From Calliopum simillimum (taxonomy: Eukaryota; Arthropoda; Insecta; Diptera; Lauxaniidae), in assembly GCA_951812925.1 (NCBI GenBank), contig OX638368.1, forward strand, positions 123,837,309-123,901,308: DNA of 64,000 bases, given 5' to 3'. Position numbers and translations under genes: made by a program. The notes under the pieces are model-generated. The model searched no databases. It was not told where the DNA came from and saw only the letters and a program-made list of their open reading frames with translations. Below are positions 1 through 10,549 of this stretch, piece after piece. Numbering within the stretch: the first letter of the stretch is position 1; each line of letters begins with the position of its first letter.

Positions 1-120
1 CATACGTAGTATTAAAATTATTCAATCAAGTATTAAAAAAATAGGTGTTGACAAAAAAAGGCAAGTTTTGGTACATTTTTCGGAGATTAACCCATAATGA
101 TTTCGACTGTTGCCCAGTTT

Positions 121-200
121 TAAGGATTTTAAACCAGTGTGCATCCATGTGATCGACACTTACAATTAGTAATTTATTAGACCTCTACACCACTGACCTA
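121..200 (-). repeat. tRNA-like SINE unit 1 (decayed)
   Basis: On the minus strand a pol III A-box-like sequence (TGGTGTAGAGGTCTAA, 177-195) is followed about 50 bp later by a degraded B-box-like sequence (GGTTTAAAATCC, 124-135). The A-box wording matches three better copies at 308-446, 2405-2527 and 2618-2730, which identifies this as the same family. The B box has lost its central G and there is no clear T-run terminator, so this copy is probably inactive. It could instead be a tRNA pseudogene rather than a SINE. Confidence 0.5.
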
Positions 201-307
201 TATGATGAAAAAGTATAACATTTGTATCAAATTTTTCCCATACATAAATATTTTTACAATTTTTATATAGTAGAAATGGGTGTATGTTCATTTTTCTGAT
301 GTTAAGC

Positions 308-446
308 TTAATGCAAAGCTCAAGAAAAAAAAAACAACAAAAAAAATCTAACAACACTAGGATTCAAACCGGTGTCCGTCCTTGTGATAGAAATAAAAAT
401 ATTATTTTTAGTTACAACTGCAAACTTGTTAGACCTCTATACCATA
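308..446 (-). repeat. tRNA-like SINE unit 2
   Basis: Read on the minus strand, the unit has an A-box-like stretch ending in GAGGTCTAACAAG (about 426-444) and a B-box-like GGTTTGAATCCTAG (358-371). A long T-rich run follows (plus-strand A-runs at 308-348), as expected of a pol III terminator. The sequence between the boxes, with TATTATTTTTA and CTATCAC, parallels the units at 2.4-2.7 kb. A-to-B spacing of about 70 bp is longer than in most tRNAs, which favours a tRNA-derived SINE or a tRNA pseudogene with an enlarged middle region. Confidence 0.55.
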
Positions 447-2404
447 AAGTATGTAAAATGTAAAATTTTTATTTTAAACATATGTACAGAATTATAAAGT
501 AAAAATGATTATACATTTTTCTGGCGGAAAGCATAATTTATTATACGTACAGGAAAATGTAGGCAGTTAAGAGTTAATATTATTTAACTATATTTTATTT
601 GCAAATATTACTTTACGGAACTATCAAATATTCACTAAATAATTATTTTAATTTATTACTACTCGAGTGGAGTAAAAATTATGACACTAATTCTACTTCC
701 TGTAATGAAAGTATGATTTTGTATTGTCCTTACTGTACGTTGAGTTACCTTTTAGTAAGAGTATGGACAGCAATAAGAGATGATATTTCCAACTGTCAGT
801 GATTCTTTAAGATGATTCGATTTCATTCAAGAAAAGCTATAATCCTTCATAACCAGCCGCCCAATTATGAAAAATATGACCCCCCATCACTTGCTGCACT
901 AATGAAAGAACTCATTTATGAAACCCATTAAATTTAGTAAAAGTGTGTTGTGCTTGACAATAAATCGCATCCTTCAAGCATGGCATACTCATTAATTCCA
1001 TGAACGACAGGAGAAAATGAAGGAAAAACAACAACAGCAACAACAACAACAACAAATCATTACAAATTGAAGTTAAATGCAATCATAATGATAAATGCGC
1101 AGTTAAGATGATAAACCTTGTTGGTATCTTGTAAATCGCGCGGTTTTGATGATTTACAAGGCACACAATTATACAAACAGAAGACACAAACGCATACATA
1201 TGTACAGACAGACACACACACGCATACACTGACAGATATAAGCCAGTGATATGCCATCTTTCTTAGCTTTTTAAGCGCTGCTCAACTGTGCAAACTCTTC
1301 TGGTAAAAAAGAAAAAAAAAATTTGAAAAAAGCCAACAAAATGCTTCATCTTTCAAGCGGCAGGAGCAGCAGCAGCAGCTTAAAAGGAGCATCAAAGGAT
1401 GGTGAATGAGCTGACAACAGCAACAACAACAACAGCAATATTAGTGACAACAACAATAAATGCAAGCAGCAACATCAGCAGCAGCATCAAAACAAACAGC
1501 AGCAGCACAAAGATAAGCAAATTTATAAAATAAAACGCGACTTAAGTGAATGAGTGAGTGAACGAATGTTTGCTTGAGCGTGCACATATGTGTAGGTAGG
1601 TGGTGTATGCAAGTGTGTGTTTGTGTGTGTGTTTTTCTTAACAAAATAACAATTTTCTTGTCTTGTGCTTTTTGTTGTTGCTGCTGTGTTTTCGTTCTTA
1701 AAAACGAAAAGTTGATGATGTCAACGATATGTAAACACACAGCGCACAGCATTTGAGCCAAAAGTTGTAGCAGCAACATAAGTGTGAGTGTGTGGCCGTT
1801 TAAGATGTATCTTATGTGTGTGTGTGCATACGTCTGTGTTCGCCGCTCTAAATGTGGCCTATTTTCTGCTGTTTTTGTACTTAATTTCAGTGGCTATACC
1901 TAAATGCTGTACCCACACAACAACCCCTGAATTTAATGCAAATTTAACGAATGAACGACAAAGTATTTTGTTAATAAAACTTATAAAATCAGCATGAAAA
2001 TATAGAAGTACCAGTAACAACAAAAAGTAAAAAAAGCCCAAAAGAAAATTAATTTTAAAGCGGCCATGATGATTTTCAGAAATGTTACACATGTGGCAAA
2101 TTGTGAAAATTTCCGAAAAAGAAATCTACTCATTTTCTTTTATTTTGCTCGAATTCTCCTTAAAATGATTAATTTTTAATATTGCATTGCTATAAATTGA
2201 ATGTTAGTAGTGGACGCGCCACGCTGCGCCTCATAGAAAAACCTAGCCTACACGGCGAAAATGATTATCATAATTTTTACTTCACTCGAGTGAAGGTAAT
2301 ATTGTCAAATAAAATATTAAAGTAATAATAACTCTTAATTCATCCAGTAATTCTAGTGAAAATATTTATCTCTGGACAGACATTTTTTACCTCTTCATCA
2401 TTCA
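447..2404. other. Non-coding, microsatellite-rich stretch
   Basis: I see no convincing gene here. The stretch holds simple repeats: CAA/CAG runs near 1027-1055 and 1365-1500, CA/GT-rich tracts near 1200-1235, 1610-1635 and 1815-1830, and further CAG/CAA triplets around 1670-1685 and 1765-1775. The short open frames are explained by these triplet repeats (poly-Q, poly-C and poly-A frames) and lack recognisable domains. Confidence 0.6.
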
Positions 2405-2527
2405 CCTCATTGGTGCAGAGGTCTAACAAGTCAGTAAGTGTAAATAACAATAATATGTTTCTATCTATCACACGGGAGGACCCCCGTTCAAATCCTAGTG
2501 CGGTTAGTTTTTTTTTTTTTTTTTTTG
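2405..2527 (+). repeat. tRNA-like SINE unit 3
   Basis: An A-box-like TGGTGCAGAGGTCTAAC (2411-2427) is followed by a B-box-like CGTTCAAATCC (2485-2495) and a run of about 19 T (2508-2526), the layout of a pol III transcription unit. The text downstream of the T-run (GTACTTTACAGTAAGGTAAAT) recurs after unit 4, so units 3 and 4 look like a local duplication about 210 bp apart. No CCA-like tail or full cloverleaf is evident by eye. Confidence 0.6.
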
Positions 2528-2617
2528 TACTTTACAGTAAGGTAAATATCAGAGATATATATAACCTTTTCTACAATACTTAATAATTTTAGAAAAAATA
2601 TTTATATTCATCACATC

Positions 2618-2730
2618 GGTCAGTGGTGTAGATGTCTAACAAGTTTGTAACAGTAAGTAAAAATAATATGTTTCTATCTGTCACATGGATGGATCCCGGC
2701 TCGAATCCTAGAATGGTCAGTTTTTTTTTT
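2618..2730 (+). repeat. tRNA-like SINE unit 4
   Basis: The A-box-like TGGTGTAGATGTCTAAC (2624-2640), B-box-like GGCTCGAATCC (2698-2708) and T-run terminator (2721-2730) are in the same order and spacing as in unit 3. This B box is the closest of the four to the tRNA consensus GGTTCGANTCC. The Tc1/mariner-like element at 2744 inserted at a TA just downstream of the T-run, so the SINE-like unit predates that insertion. Confidence 0.62.
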
Positions 2731-2846
2731 GTACTTTAAGGTAAAGAGTGTGTCGAAAAAACTTATATTTTTCAGCCATAACTTATCCTGTGTCCAACGA
2801 ATAATTTTTTGCATCACTTTAGCTTTTAAAAATATATAAGATATTC

Positions 2847-3219
2847 GGGCCTCTTCCGTAATCCGCGTGGTTTCAATTACTTTTCACTTAGGAGGCTTTT
2901 TGATGAAAATGGTGAGTCAGACGATAAAAAGTATTAGAATCTTTTTGTGGAGAATTACAGGTTTTACAAACAATATTGATTTATATACACCAAAAAGTAA
3001 CCGTTTCCGAAATATTTGATAAAGTCGAATTTTTCAACTTTTTGCAACTTTTTAAGAATACTTCCTAAACGGTTACTTTTTCGTTAGTGCAAATCAATGT
3101 TATTTGTAGAAACGGTATTTCCCCACAAAAAAAATATAATACTTTTTATCGTGTGACTAACCATTTTTATCCAAAAGCCTCCTAAATAAAAAGTAATTGA
3201 AGACTCATGGAACAGGCCT
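2847..3219. mobile_element. Foldback MITE, about 373 bp
   Basis: The two halves are reverse complements almost to the centre (about 3033). GGCCTCTTCC opens the left arm and GGAACAGGCC closes the right. TAGGAGGCTTTT, CGATAAAAAGTATTA and AAAAGTAACCGTTT on the left all recur inverted on the right. It lies in the 5' non-coding part of the Tc1-like element, between the left TIR and the transposase start. I could not fix a target duplication because the flanks have diverged. No coding capacity. Confidence 0.65.
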
Positions 3220-3250
3220 GATTATATTTATTCAAATTAAGTATTTCAAA

Positions 3251-5880
3251 ATGGACAGCGAAATAAAAGTACGTGAAAAAATTATTTAAACTTTTCAAAA
3301 AATTCCATTGTGGACTTTCAAAAAAATAGCAACAGATCTCAAGGTTCATCATCTCACTGTTTCATAGGTCATTAAACAGTATAAAGAAGACTAAGACATT
3401 GCACGAAAAGCTGAATCAGGATGAAAAAGAGGTTCAACAAATATTTGTAAGGCAAAATATGTCGAACAACTCTTTCGAATAGCTCCGAACACTTCTGTCA
3501 GAAAAGCAGCTCTGGTTCTTTTGTGGGCTGAAGACGTATAAAGTTCAGAAAGTTCCAGATTGTAATGTGGTAAAGAATTTAGAAGAAAAAAACGAGCTAA
3601 AAAATTGAGGTCTAATTTTATAAAAAAATGTACATTAGAGTGGTCCAAATTTTGTATGGAAAAACCAAAAGTGTTAAAAAGTCAAGGTGCGCGCGACTTT
3701 TCTGAATCCTTGGATCCTGCTGATTAGAAAAAGTGCTTTGGAACCAAAAAAAAATTGCGTTTAGATATTCCGCAACGAGCTTGAAGGTACTTTTTAAGGA
3801 ATTTTTGAGTTTTTGAGTACTATTTTTAATTTAAACGCTATATCTTTTGAACCAGATAAGGTATTTGCAAAAATTAAATTGCATTTTGTTGAGAATATTT
3901 TGAGCCATTTTTTGCATTAATAATAATTAATGTTGTCTTTTCCAATTTTTTTTAGCAGCACTTTAAAATTCAAAATTTGCTAATTTTTTGAGGTATTCGC
4001 ACTTTCAAGAACCGATTTTTTTCTTATTTTGCTCTAGCGAATTTTTTTTTTATGTTTCTATTTTCTTACACATTAATTTATCTATCAACTGACTCCAACA
4101 ACTAAGCCACCAGCTTCACTTTACTTGCTAAAAACCGTAAAGTTGAATCAAATTTGGCCAAAAAAAAAACTTTGAGTTTAAAATTTTCCTGGTGAAACAG
4201 AAACAACAATAGTCATTTAAGATGTATTTGTTCATGAAAATTCTAAATCCGGTCTCAGAATTGCTCTATCTTGTACGGTTTTAGAGATATCCTAACCTAA
4301 AAATGCAAAAAAACACCGTTTTTGATAATTTTGAAGCTGTTATATAACGACAAGGTAACTTTCAGCTTGGTATTGAAAATAAGAGTGACGGCATTTTTCT
4401 TGAAAACCCAATTTAAATTAAATCGATATCTCTTTAATCCTCTGAAATATCGTAAGCAGAAATAATAAAAAAAAGGTTTTTTTTGCACTTTTTCAACTTT
4501 TTAAGTTAGGATAACTCCGAGAATAAAAAAGATATCGGTATAATTTAAATTGGATTTTAAAGAAACAGACTGGTACTTTTAACCACTATACCACTTTTTG
4601 TGACTGAAAGTAACCTTGACTTGTAATATCACTTTAAAAAGAGCAAAAACGGTGTTTTTTATACTTTTATGTTTGAATATCTCCTTAACCGTACAAGATA
4701 GAGCAATTTTGAGACTGAATTTGGAATCAACAGTAACAAATACATCGAAAATGGCTATTTTAGTTTATTTTTGACAAAATTTTTTTTTAGTTTTTTTTTG
4801 AAGATCTATGAAAACTATCTGTTAACCTGTTTTGCCAAAAATAACAAGAAGTGCAAAAATTTCGATATTGCAAAGAATGTTGTTTTACTCAAAAGCTTAG
4901 GAACTAATGATTTTATAAAAAACAAGTGGTATCTTACGTCATCCCATTAAGATATCTTATATCAATGCCTTGAAAACACTAAAATGAATTTTTTTTTTAG
5001 TTTAATTTAATTATACTTAATAGTTTTTAGTGAGTAAAAGTGTTACTAATAGCTTAGTTGTTGAAATTATTTTAAAGATGAATTCATGCATAAAAATATA
5101 AAAATGTTTAAAAAAATTTGCTAGAGCAAAATAAGAAAAAAATCGGTTGTTGAAAGTGCAAACACCTCAAAAAAATAACAAATTTTTAAGTTTAAAGTGC
5201 TGCTAAAAAAAAATGGCAAAAACTATATTAATTATTATTGATGCAAAACATGTTTCAAAATATTCCTAACAAAATGCAATTTAATTTTTGCAAATACTTT
5301 ATCTGGGTCAAAAGGTATAGCGTTTAAATTAAAAAGAGAACTCGAAAACTCCAAAATTCCTAAAAAAGTACCTTCAAGCTCGTTGCGGAATATCTAAATG
5401 CAATTTTTTTTTGGTTCCAAAGCACTTTTTGTAATCAGCAGGATCCAAGGATTCAGAAAAGTCGCGCGCACCTTGACTTTTTAACACTTTCGGATTTTGG
5501 ACCACTCTAATGTACATGCTGTGTGATGGATGATTAATCCTATGTTCTGGCATACTTTTCATAACTTCCGGTTCAAGATTTTTATGTGGCTGATGTACGA
5601 GGCAATAGTCAGGTACAATACCGGACAAAAAAACAGACAAAATTCTCTAAGAAGTTTCCTGTGTGGTAAGCCATTTGCAGTTGTGGCAAAAGAAGCCAAG
5701 CATTTGTGACATTAGGAACGATAAATACAGAAATATATATTAAGAAGTGTCTTCAAAAGCGGCTTTTGCCTTTCTTAAAACAGCACAAAGTGCCTACATA
5801 AAAGTGCCTACATGAAAAGGGAATTGAAGAACACAGAAAAGTTATCCCAGGGCATGTCTGACTTCAAGCGTAAATGAATC
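3251..5880 (+). pseudogene. Tc1/mariner-superfamily transposase pseudogene, split
   Basis: The N-terminal part (3251-3627) starts with ATG and reads MDSEIKVREKII, then a helix-turn-helix-like region (KIATDLKVHHLTVS) and KAKYVEQLFRIAPNTSVRKA, with several stops. A foldback insertion (3636-5509) interrupts it. The frame then resumes at about 5518 with CCVMDD, the first catalytic aspartate region, then KFSKKFPVW and AICSCGKRSQAFVTLGT, and INTEIYIKKCLQKRLLPF to about 5790. A C-terminal piece (KRELKNTEKLSQ) follows, but the segment with the later catalytic residues between them is missing. The same transposase family occurs at 63491-64000. Not functional. Confidence 0.75.
3636..5509. mobile_element. 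1.87-kb foldback element, hAT-like ends
   Basis: The element begins TAGAGTGGTCC and ends GGACCACTCTA, flanked on both sides by ATGTACAT (3628-3635 and 5510-5517). This is an 8-bp duplication fitting the hAT pattern nTnnnnAn, although the motif is itself palindromic. The outer arms match inverted for at least 430 bp with scattered differences. Further inverted matches continue inward (for example the CTATCTTGTACGGTT region at 4267-4281 against 4687-4701). Nearly the whole element could therefore fold into one imperfect hairpin centred near 4.5 kb. No transposase is encoded; the short open frames at its ends are arm sequence. Confidence 0.8.
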
Positions 5881-6470
5881 GGCTCCTCCAAAAAGGTAAC
5901 GGGAACAAGTACAAAATCGTAAATGACAGGATTCCCGGAAAAGGTGGATGGATTTATAAATTCCGATTAATATTCCAACATTCTAATGTTGAATGAATTT
6001 ATATAATATACATTAATAAATTCAAATATTTTTAAGAATTTTTAAACTGAACGATTTAAGTTTTATTTAACTTTGAGCGTGTATAATTTTTTCGACACAC
6101 TCTTTATTAATACGAAAGACAAAAATTTGTCCTACTTTTCTTACTATGTTAGAATAGGAGCACGACTTTGAATTATACACTATTAGAAAGGTATTTGTGT
6201 GTTAATGTGCACAATGTTTAAATTATATTGATATTCTGCAATTAAGCCAGCTAAAATTCAATGCAAGTTTCTAAATATTAATAATGAAAAAATACGTGGT
6301 CAAAGAGTGCTGAAAAGAGGATACCGCACAAAGAGAAAACCAAAAAGCTGACTGACTTCATGATTTTGTTTTCTCTTCCTTTCACATTTGTCATAGTACC
6401 AGAGATGATAAATGAGCTTTTCAATTTCGTACCAAAAAACAAAAACGGTACTTGAACTGTCCAAAAAGTA

Positions 6471-7757
6471 TTGGGTGTACAACTTAAAAACAGGAATTTG
6501 ACGGTGGATGTCCGTACTAACAAATATCGTGAAAGCTCGAACTTTATATATATGTCATTTTGAAGGTACATTTGACAGCTGTCAAAATCATTCAACAAAA
6601 CAATTTTATCTTGTGTGCATCATTATTATTTTTCACGATGAATAACTTCGAAAATTCGAGAAAAAGACAGCATTTGCGGGAGGTTCTGTTGGGTCATTTT
6701 TTTGCAAAGAAAACTGCTGCGGAAAGTCATAGTTTGCTTGTAGAAGTTTATGGCGACGATACTTTAGGAAAAACACAGTGTTTTGAATGGTTTAAACGCT
6801 TCAAAAGTGCCGATTTTGACATCAAAGACAAAGAACGCCCAGGACAGCCAAAAAAGTATGAAGACGAAGAATTAGAGAAGCTAATCGATGAGGATTCGTG
6901 TCAAACACAAGACGAGCTTGCCAAATCGTTGGGTGTGAATCAGCAAGCCATTTCGAAACGTTTGAAAGCCGCCGGATACATTCAGAAGCAAGGTAATTGG
7001 GTCCCCTATGAGTTGAAGCCGAGAGACGTTGAACGGCGCTTCTGTATGTCTGAAATGCTGCTTGAGCGCCATAAAAACAAATCATATTTGCATCGGATTG
7101 TGACTGGGGATAAAAATTGGATCCATTATGACAATCCCAAGCGCAAAAAGTCATACGTGAAACCCGGCCAACCAGCCAAATCAACCTCGAAGCCAAATAT
7201 CCATGGCGCCAAGGTTATGCTGTGTATTTGGTGGGATCAGAAGGGGCCGTTATATTATGAGTTGTTGAAATCGGGCCAGACAATCACAGGTGACCTGTAC
7301 CGAACACAATTAATACGTTTGAAGCGTGCCATAATCGAAAAATGCCCGGAAAATGCGACCAGACACGAAGCAATAATTTTTCATCATGACAACGCTCGGC
7401 CGCATGTTGCAAGACCCGTGAAAAACTATTTGGAAAATAGTGGATGGGAAGTTTTGGCTCACCCGCCTTATAGCCCGGACCTTGCTTCGTCTGACTTTCA
7501 TTTATTTCGCTCGATGCAAAACGCCCTCACCGGAATACGCTTCACATTAGAGCAAGGCATCCGAAATTGGATAGATTAATTTTTGGCCGCCAAGCCGGCG
7601 CAATTTTTTTGGGTTGGAATTCATAAATTGCCTGAAAGATGGGGAAATGTTGAAGCTTCCAATGGACAATACTTTGAATAAAATATATTGTAACATTTTT
7701 CCACAATAAAGCATCAAATTTCGCTAAAAAATTCCGGTTTTTAAGTTGTACACCCAA
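6471..7757 (+). mobile_element. Mariner element, 1287 bp, nearly intact
   Basis: The element is bounded by TA duplications (6469-6470 and 7758-7759). Its TIRs begin TTGGGTGTACAACTTAAAAA and match at about 28 of the first 30 positions between the two ends. The length of about 1.29 kb is typical for mariner. One transposase frame fills the interior, with a 167-bp 5' leader and a 76-bp 3' tail. The TIR wording resembles what I recall of the mellifera subfamily, but I did not verify the subfamily. Apart from one stop codon the copy looks young. Confidence 0.92.
6638..7681 (+). pseudogene. Mariner transposase with one premature stop
   Basis: The family encodes a D,D34D DDE transposase that excises and reinserts the element at TA sites. 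I chose the ATG at 6638 (MNNFENSRKRQ) because in-frame sequence upstream of it is untranslated leader. Visible parts are an N-terminal helix-turn-helix region (about residues 10-115, with KSLGVNQQAISKRLKAAGY), the linker NWVPYEL (WVPHEL-type), catalytic Asp in VTGDKNWIHYDN, in HHDNARPH and in PYSPDLASSDFH; the last two are 34 residues apart. A TAA at 7577-7579 (codon 314) stops translation. The same frame then continues with LPERWGNVEASNGQYFE to a natural stop at 7679-7681. The unbroken length would be 347 codons, normal for the family. Confidence 0.93.
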
Positions 7758-7759
7758 TA

Positions 7760-7926
7760 CCAATATTATTTAAGACATCTGTGGTCAAATTTTGACTACT
7801 GAGCGATTCTAGTTGTCTTGAAATTCTAGTAAAATTAACTAGAAATATAGTAGTACGAACTATTTATTTTTGCCGAGTAGAAACAAATCTCTATTTTAGA
7901 ATTGATGAGGGATCAGTGTAACAAAG
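7760..7926. other. Short spacer
   Basis: This AT-rich spacer between the mariner and the next repeat shows no motif or coding signal. Confidence 0.4.
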
Positions 7927-8298
7927 AGTAGTGATAAGCCTATCCAGACTAAGACTTAGACCACAAGAGTCTTGATCTACACCTTAGAAATTAAAATCTA
8001 CTAAAAATATTGCTGAAATATTGAGTTTGCTAATTTTCCGAACCTAATTTTTTCAAAGCATGTGGGCTTAAAAGATGTAAAATTTCGTATTGTGAGATGG
8101 GTTACTATTTGAAATGGGCGTGACACCCTGATTGCTCTATTACGTATAAATAACCAAGACCGAATAGCAAGCCTTGATCTCAATTATCATATTGACCAAA
8201 ATTTGGGCTTGGTCTTGAAATTATAACCGTGTCTTGGTCTTGGTCTCAAAAAATCATCAAGACTCAAGACCAAGACGAATTCTACTCATTACTACCAA
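7927..8298. repeat. AAGAC-rich repeat, copy 1
   Basis: A stretch of about 370 bp, bounded by AGTAGTGA on the left and its near inverse TCATTACT on the right, is packed with AAGAC/CTTGGTCT motifs near both ends (for example AGACTAAGACTTAGACC and GTGTCTTGGTCTTGGTCT). Its centre has GAAATGGGCGTGACAC, which recurs inverted in a second copy at 27120-27420. This looks like a small non-autonomous transposon or MITE family. I could not determine its superfamily or target duplication. Confidence 0.45.
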
Positions 8299-10295
8299 AG
8301 GAAATCAATATTAGTGTCTGTTCCATACAGTAAGTGTATTCGTGCTACAACTGACAGCACACAAGAGTTTTCATTAATTTCCATGAAACTCAAAAACTGA
8401 AAACTTTTGTAAATGATAATAAAAAATTAAAATGCCTTCACTTGAAATGTAGTGCACATAAACAAAGAAAAAAAAACAAAAATATAAAAAATTGCAAAAA
8501 AAAAGAAATTGCAAAAAATTTTATATAAAATATTTGAAAAAAAAAGAAATAATAAAATTCATAACTTATTATTTCATATAACTCAAAAATGCGAAGCAAA
8601 AAGGCGTATACTTTGAAAATAAAAAAAAGAAGCAGGCCAAGTCGCAACACAAGCGTATGAGTTGCGTTTACCCATGGCGCTGAAGAGAGGAACGTCTGAT
8701 TTTTTTACATTCAAATTGATGGGGAACGGAGAGGAAAGCGCGCAGGATGCGTTGCGCGAGCAAAAGTTTCCTGCGCTGCTGCTTCATCAAAAGTAAAAAA
8801 AAAAGTTTCATGCCTCACTGTCTGTCGTCGTCGTCGTCGTCAACGTCTGCGAGTTTTCATACTTTAAAGGAATATAAAATTTTTTACCCGTTTTTTTCCT
8901 TTTTTTCTGTAGATATTTTTAGCGCGCACAGCATCGTCTTTTGTATATTTTATTTAATATTTTTTATTTTTATTTGTTGTTGCAGCTGCTTCTTTTCCTG
9001 GCCTGACTTTTAGTCGCGCTTGTTTTCGCGTCGTGCCTCTTGTTGATAAGGTTAATCAAAAGCGTTTTAATCCATTCTGCATTTACAAAACATTTGCTTA
9101 ACAGATGCTTGAGCATCTCATTATATCATCGCAATGTGGAGGAAAAACAGAAAAAGACGAGTGTGTGACGCTCCCCTGAACTGTCATCCATGAAACAGTG
9201 AGCCGTCGCTCAGCAAGGCAGTATCCGCTATATCCTTTTCCGCTTTGCAAGCGTAAAAAAAAAGTAAGTCGATCCTTTGATGCAGAGTAGCAGCAACATC
9301 CACGAAGGTAGTCGCTTTTGCTGCTTTGCACTTACAACTTTGTGCAAAAAGGAATTTCATTAATGCATAATTGTATTCGTTTGTATGCGTGTCGGAATTG
9401 AAGTTTATGTGCCTACTAGGGTGGATTTTATTTTTAAGGACTTAGATTGAAATTTTGAAACTTTTCCCTGGCCCAATGTGTATTGAAAGCAGAAAGTAAT
9501 TGCTTTGAGTTAATTTTCTTTTCCCTTTTGAATAAGACCTGCAGAATACATCTTGAGATATAGTGTTGGTACCTTTTTTACTCGCACATTTTACACTGAA
9601 CCGAAGTATTTGATCCAAAAAAGTAGAGATTCAAATCTTTACTGTACACTTATTGCATTTTATACTCAGTCTTGTTTTATCAGTGTCAACAAACTCTTGA
9701 CTCCAATAAATACTTCAGTGTACTGTATTTAATACAAATAAATATACTTCAGGTCAGTGTAAAACTACCGTAAAATTTATGATACGGTAACGAGTGATTG
9801 TAGTAGCTTTTATACATTTTTGCAAGAGCGCATAGATAAAAAAGATGCACATGAAGAGAGTAAAAAACTGATTTTGTCACAAAAGTAGCATTTTGTAGTG
9901 CACACTACTCACTATGCACTGAACTGAAGCAAATCAAATAAGACAGGTATGTAAAGTATTCGTTTTTTCTTCTTTCATATCCAAGTACTGTCAAGACCTT
10001 TGCACGATCACTGAACTAAAGTATGTGATAAATAAAATGCGGGTACAAGGTATAACGTATTTTGTAACGAAAAGCCAATATGTCTTGCGCATACTGATTG
10101 ACAACAATTACGTGTGAAAGATAGTGGCAGTCATTGTTTTACCGGCTCAAGGAAACATTTCCACGTTCGTGAGCAATATTTTTGTCTGAACTACCCACAC
10201 TGCTACCGAACCAGTTAAGTTTTATCGGCATCGAACAAATAAAAACAAGGCTGTTGGCGTTTCGAAATCACTGAGCTAAGGATAGTCAGCACGGA
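8299..10295. other. Non-coding stretch, nothing recognised
   Basis: No gene is supported. Contents include A-rich tracts at 8455-8560, a TCG microsatellite near 8825-8843 and T-rich pyrimidine runs around 8880-8995. Between 9590 and 10060 phrases such as CACTGAAC(C/T)GAAGTATTTGAT recur loosely, which suggests old repeat sequence, but the copies are too diverged to define. Confidence 0.5.
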
Positions 10296-10549
10296 ATTTT
10301 GGCTAGTCTACAACAACCACAATATTTCAATATTTTGTAAATTTCTTGGAACTACAACAATCATAAAAAATTGTTTAAATTTATTTTTTTTTTTCATACA
10401 AATTGAATCGAACTCACCAGTCGTTTTAAGTTGGTTGCATAGAAAAACTGTGTGTATGAAAAAAAAAAATCAATTTTTTCATGGGTGCTGTAGTTCCAAG
10501 AAATTTGCAAAATATTGAAATATTGTGTTTGTTGTAGGTGAGCCAAAAC
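10296..10549. mobile_element. Foldback MITE, about 254 bp
   Basis: The arms pair over about 75 bp: TTTTGGCTAGTCTACAACAA and CACAATATTTCAATATTTT on the left return inverted on the right as AAAATATTGAAATATTGTG and TTGTTGTAGGTGAGCCAAAA. The shared block TTTCTTGGAACTACA also returns inverted. The middle is A/T runs. No clear target duplication; no coding capacity. Confidence 0.6.

Larger units (their letters stand above)
2744..6104 (+). mobile_element. Dead Tc1/mariner-superfamily element with nested insertions
   Basis: Terminal inverted repeats AAGAGTGTGTCGAAAAAA lie at 2744-2761 and, reversed, at 6087-6104. Both are flanked by TA (2742-2743 and 6105-6106), the target duplication of the Tc1/mariner superfamily. 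Two palindromic insertions (2847-3219 and 3636-5509) account for about 2.25 kb; the remaining 1.1 kb is a normal size for this superfamily. The interior carries a broken transposase in the plus direction. Many stops and a missing C-terminal catalytic segment show the copy is dead. Confidence 0.8.

Noticed and set aside
1441..1779. 112-codon frame (minus) and its partner on the plus strand
   Set aside because: Both arise from CAG/CAA and CA/GT microsatellites.
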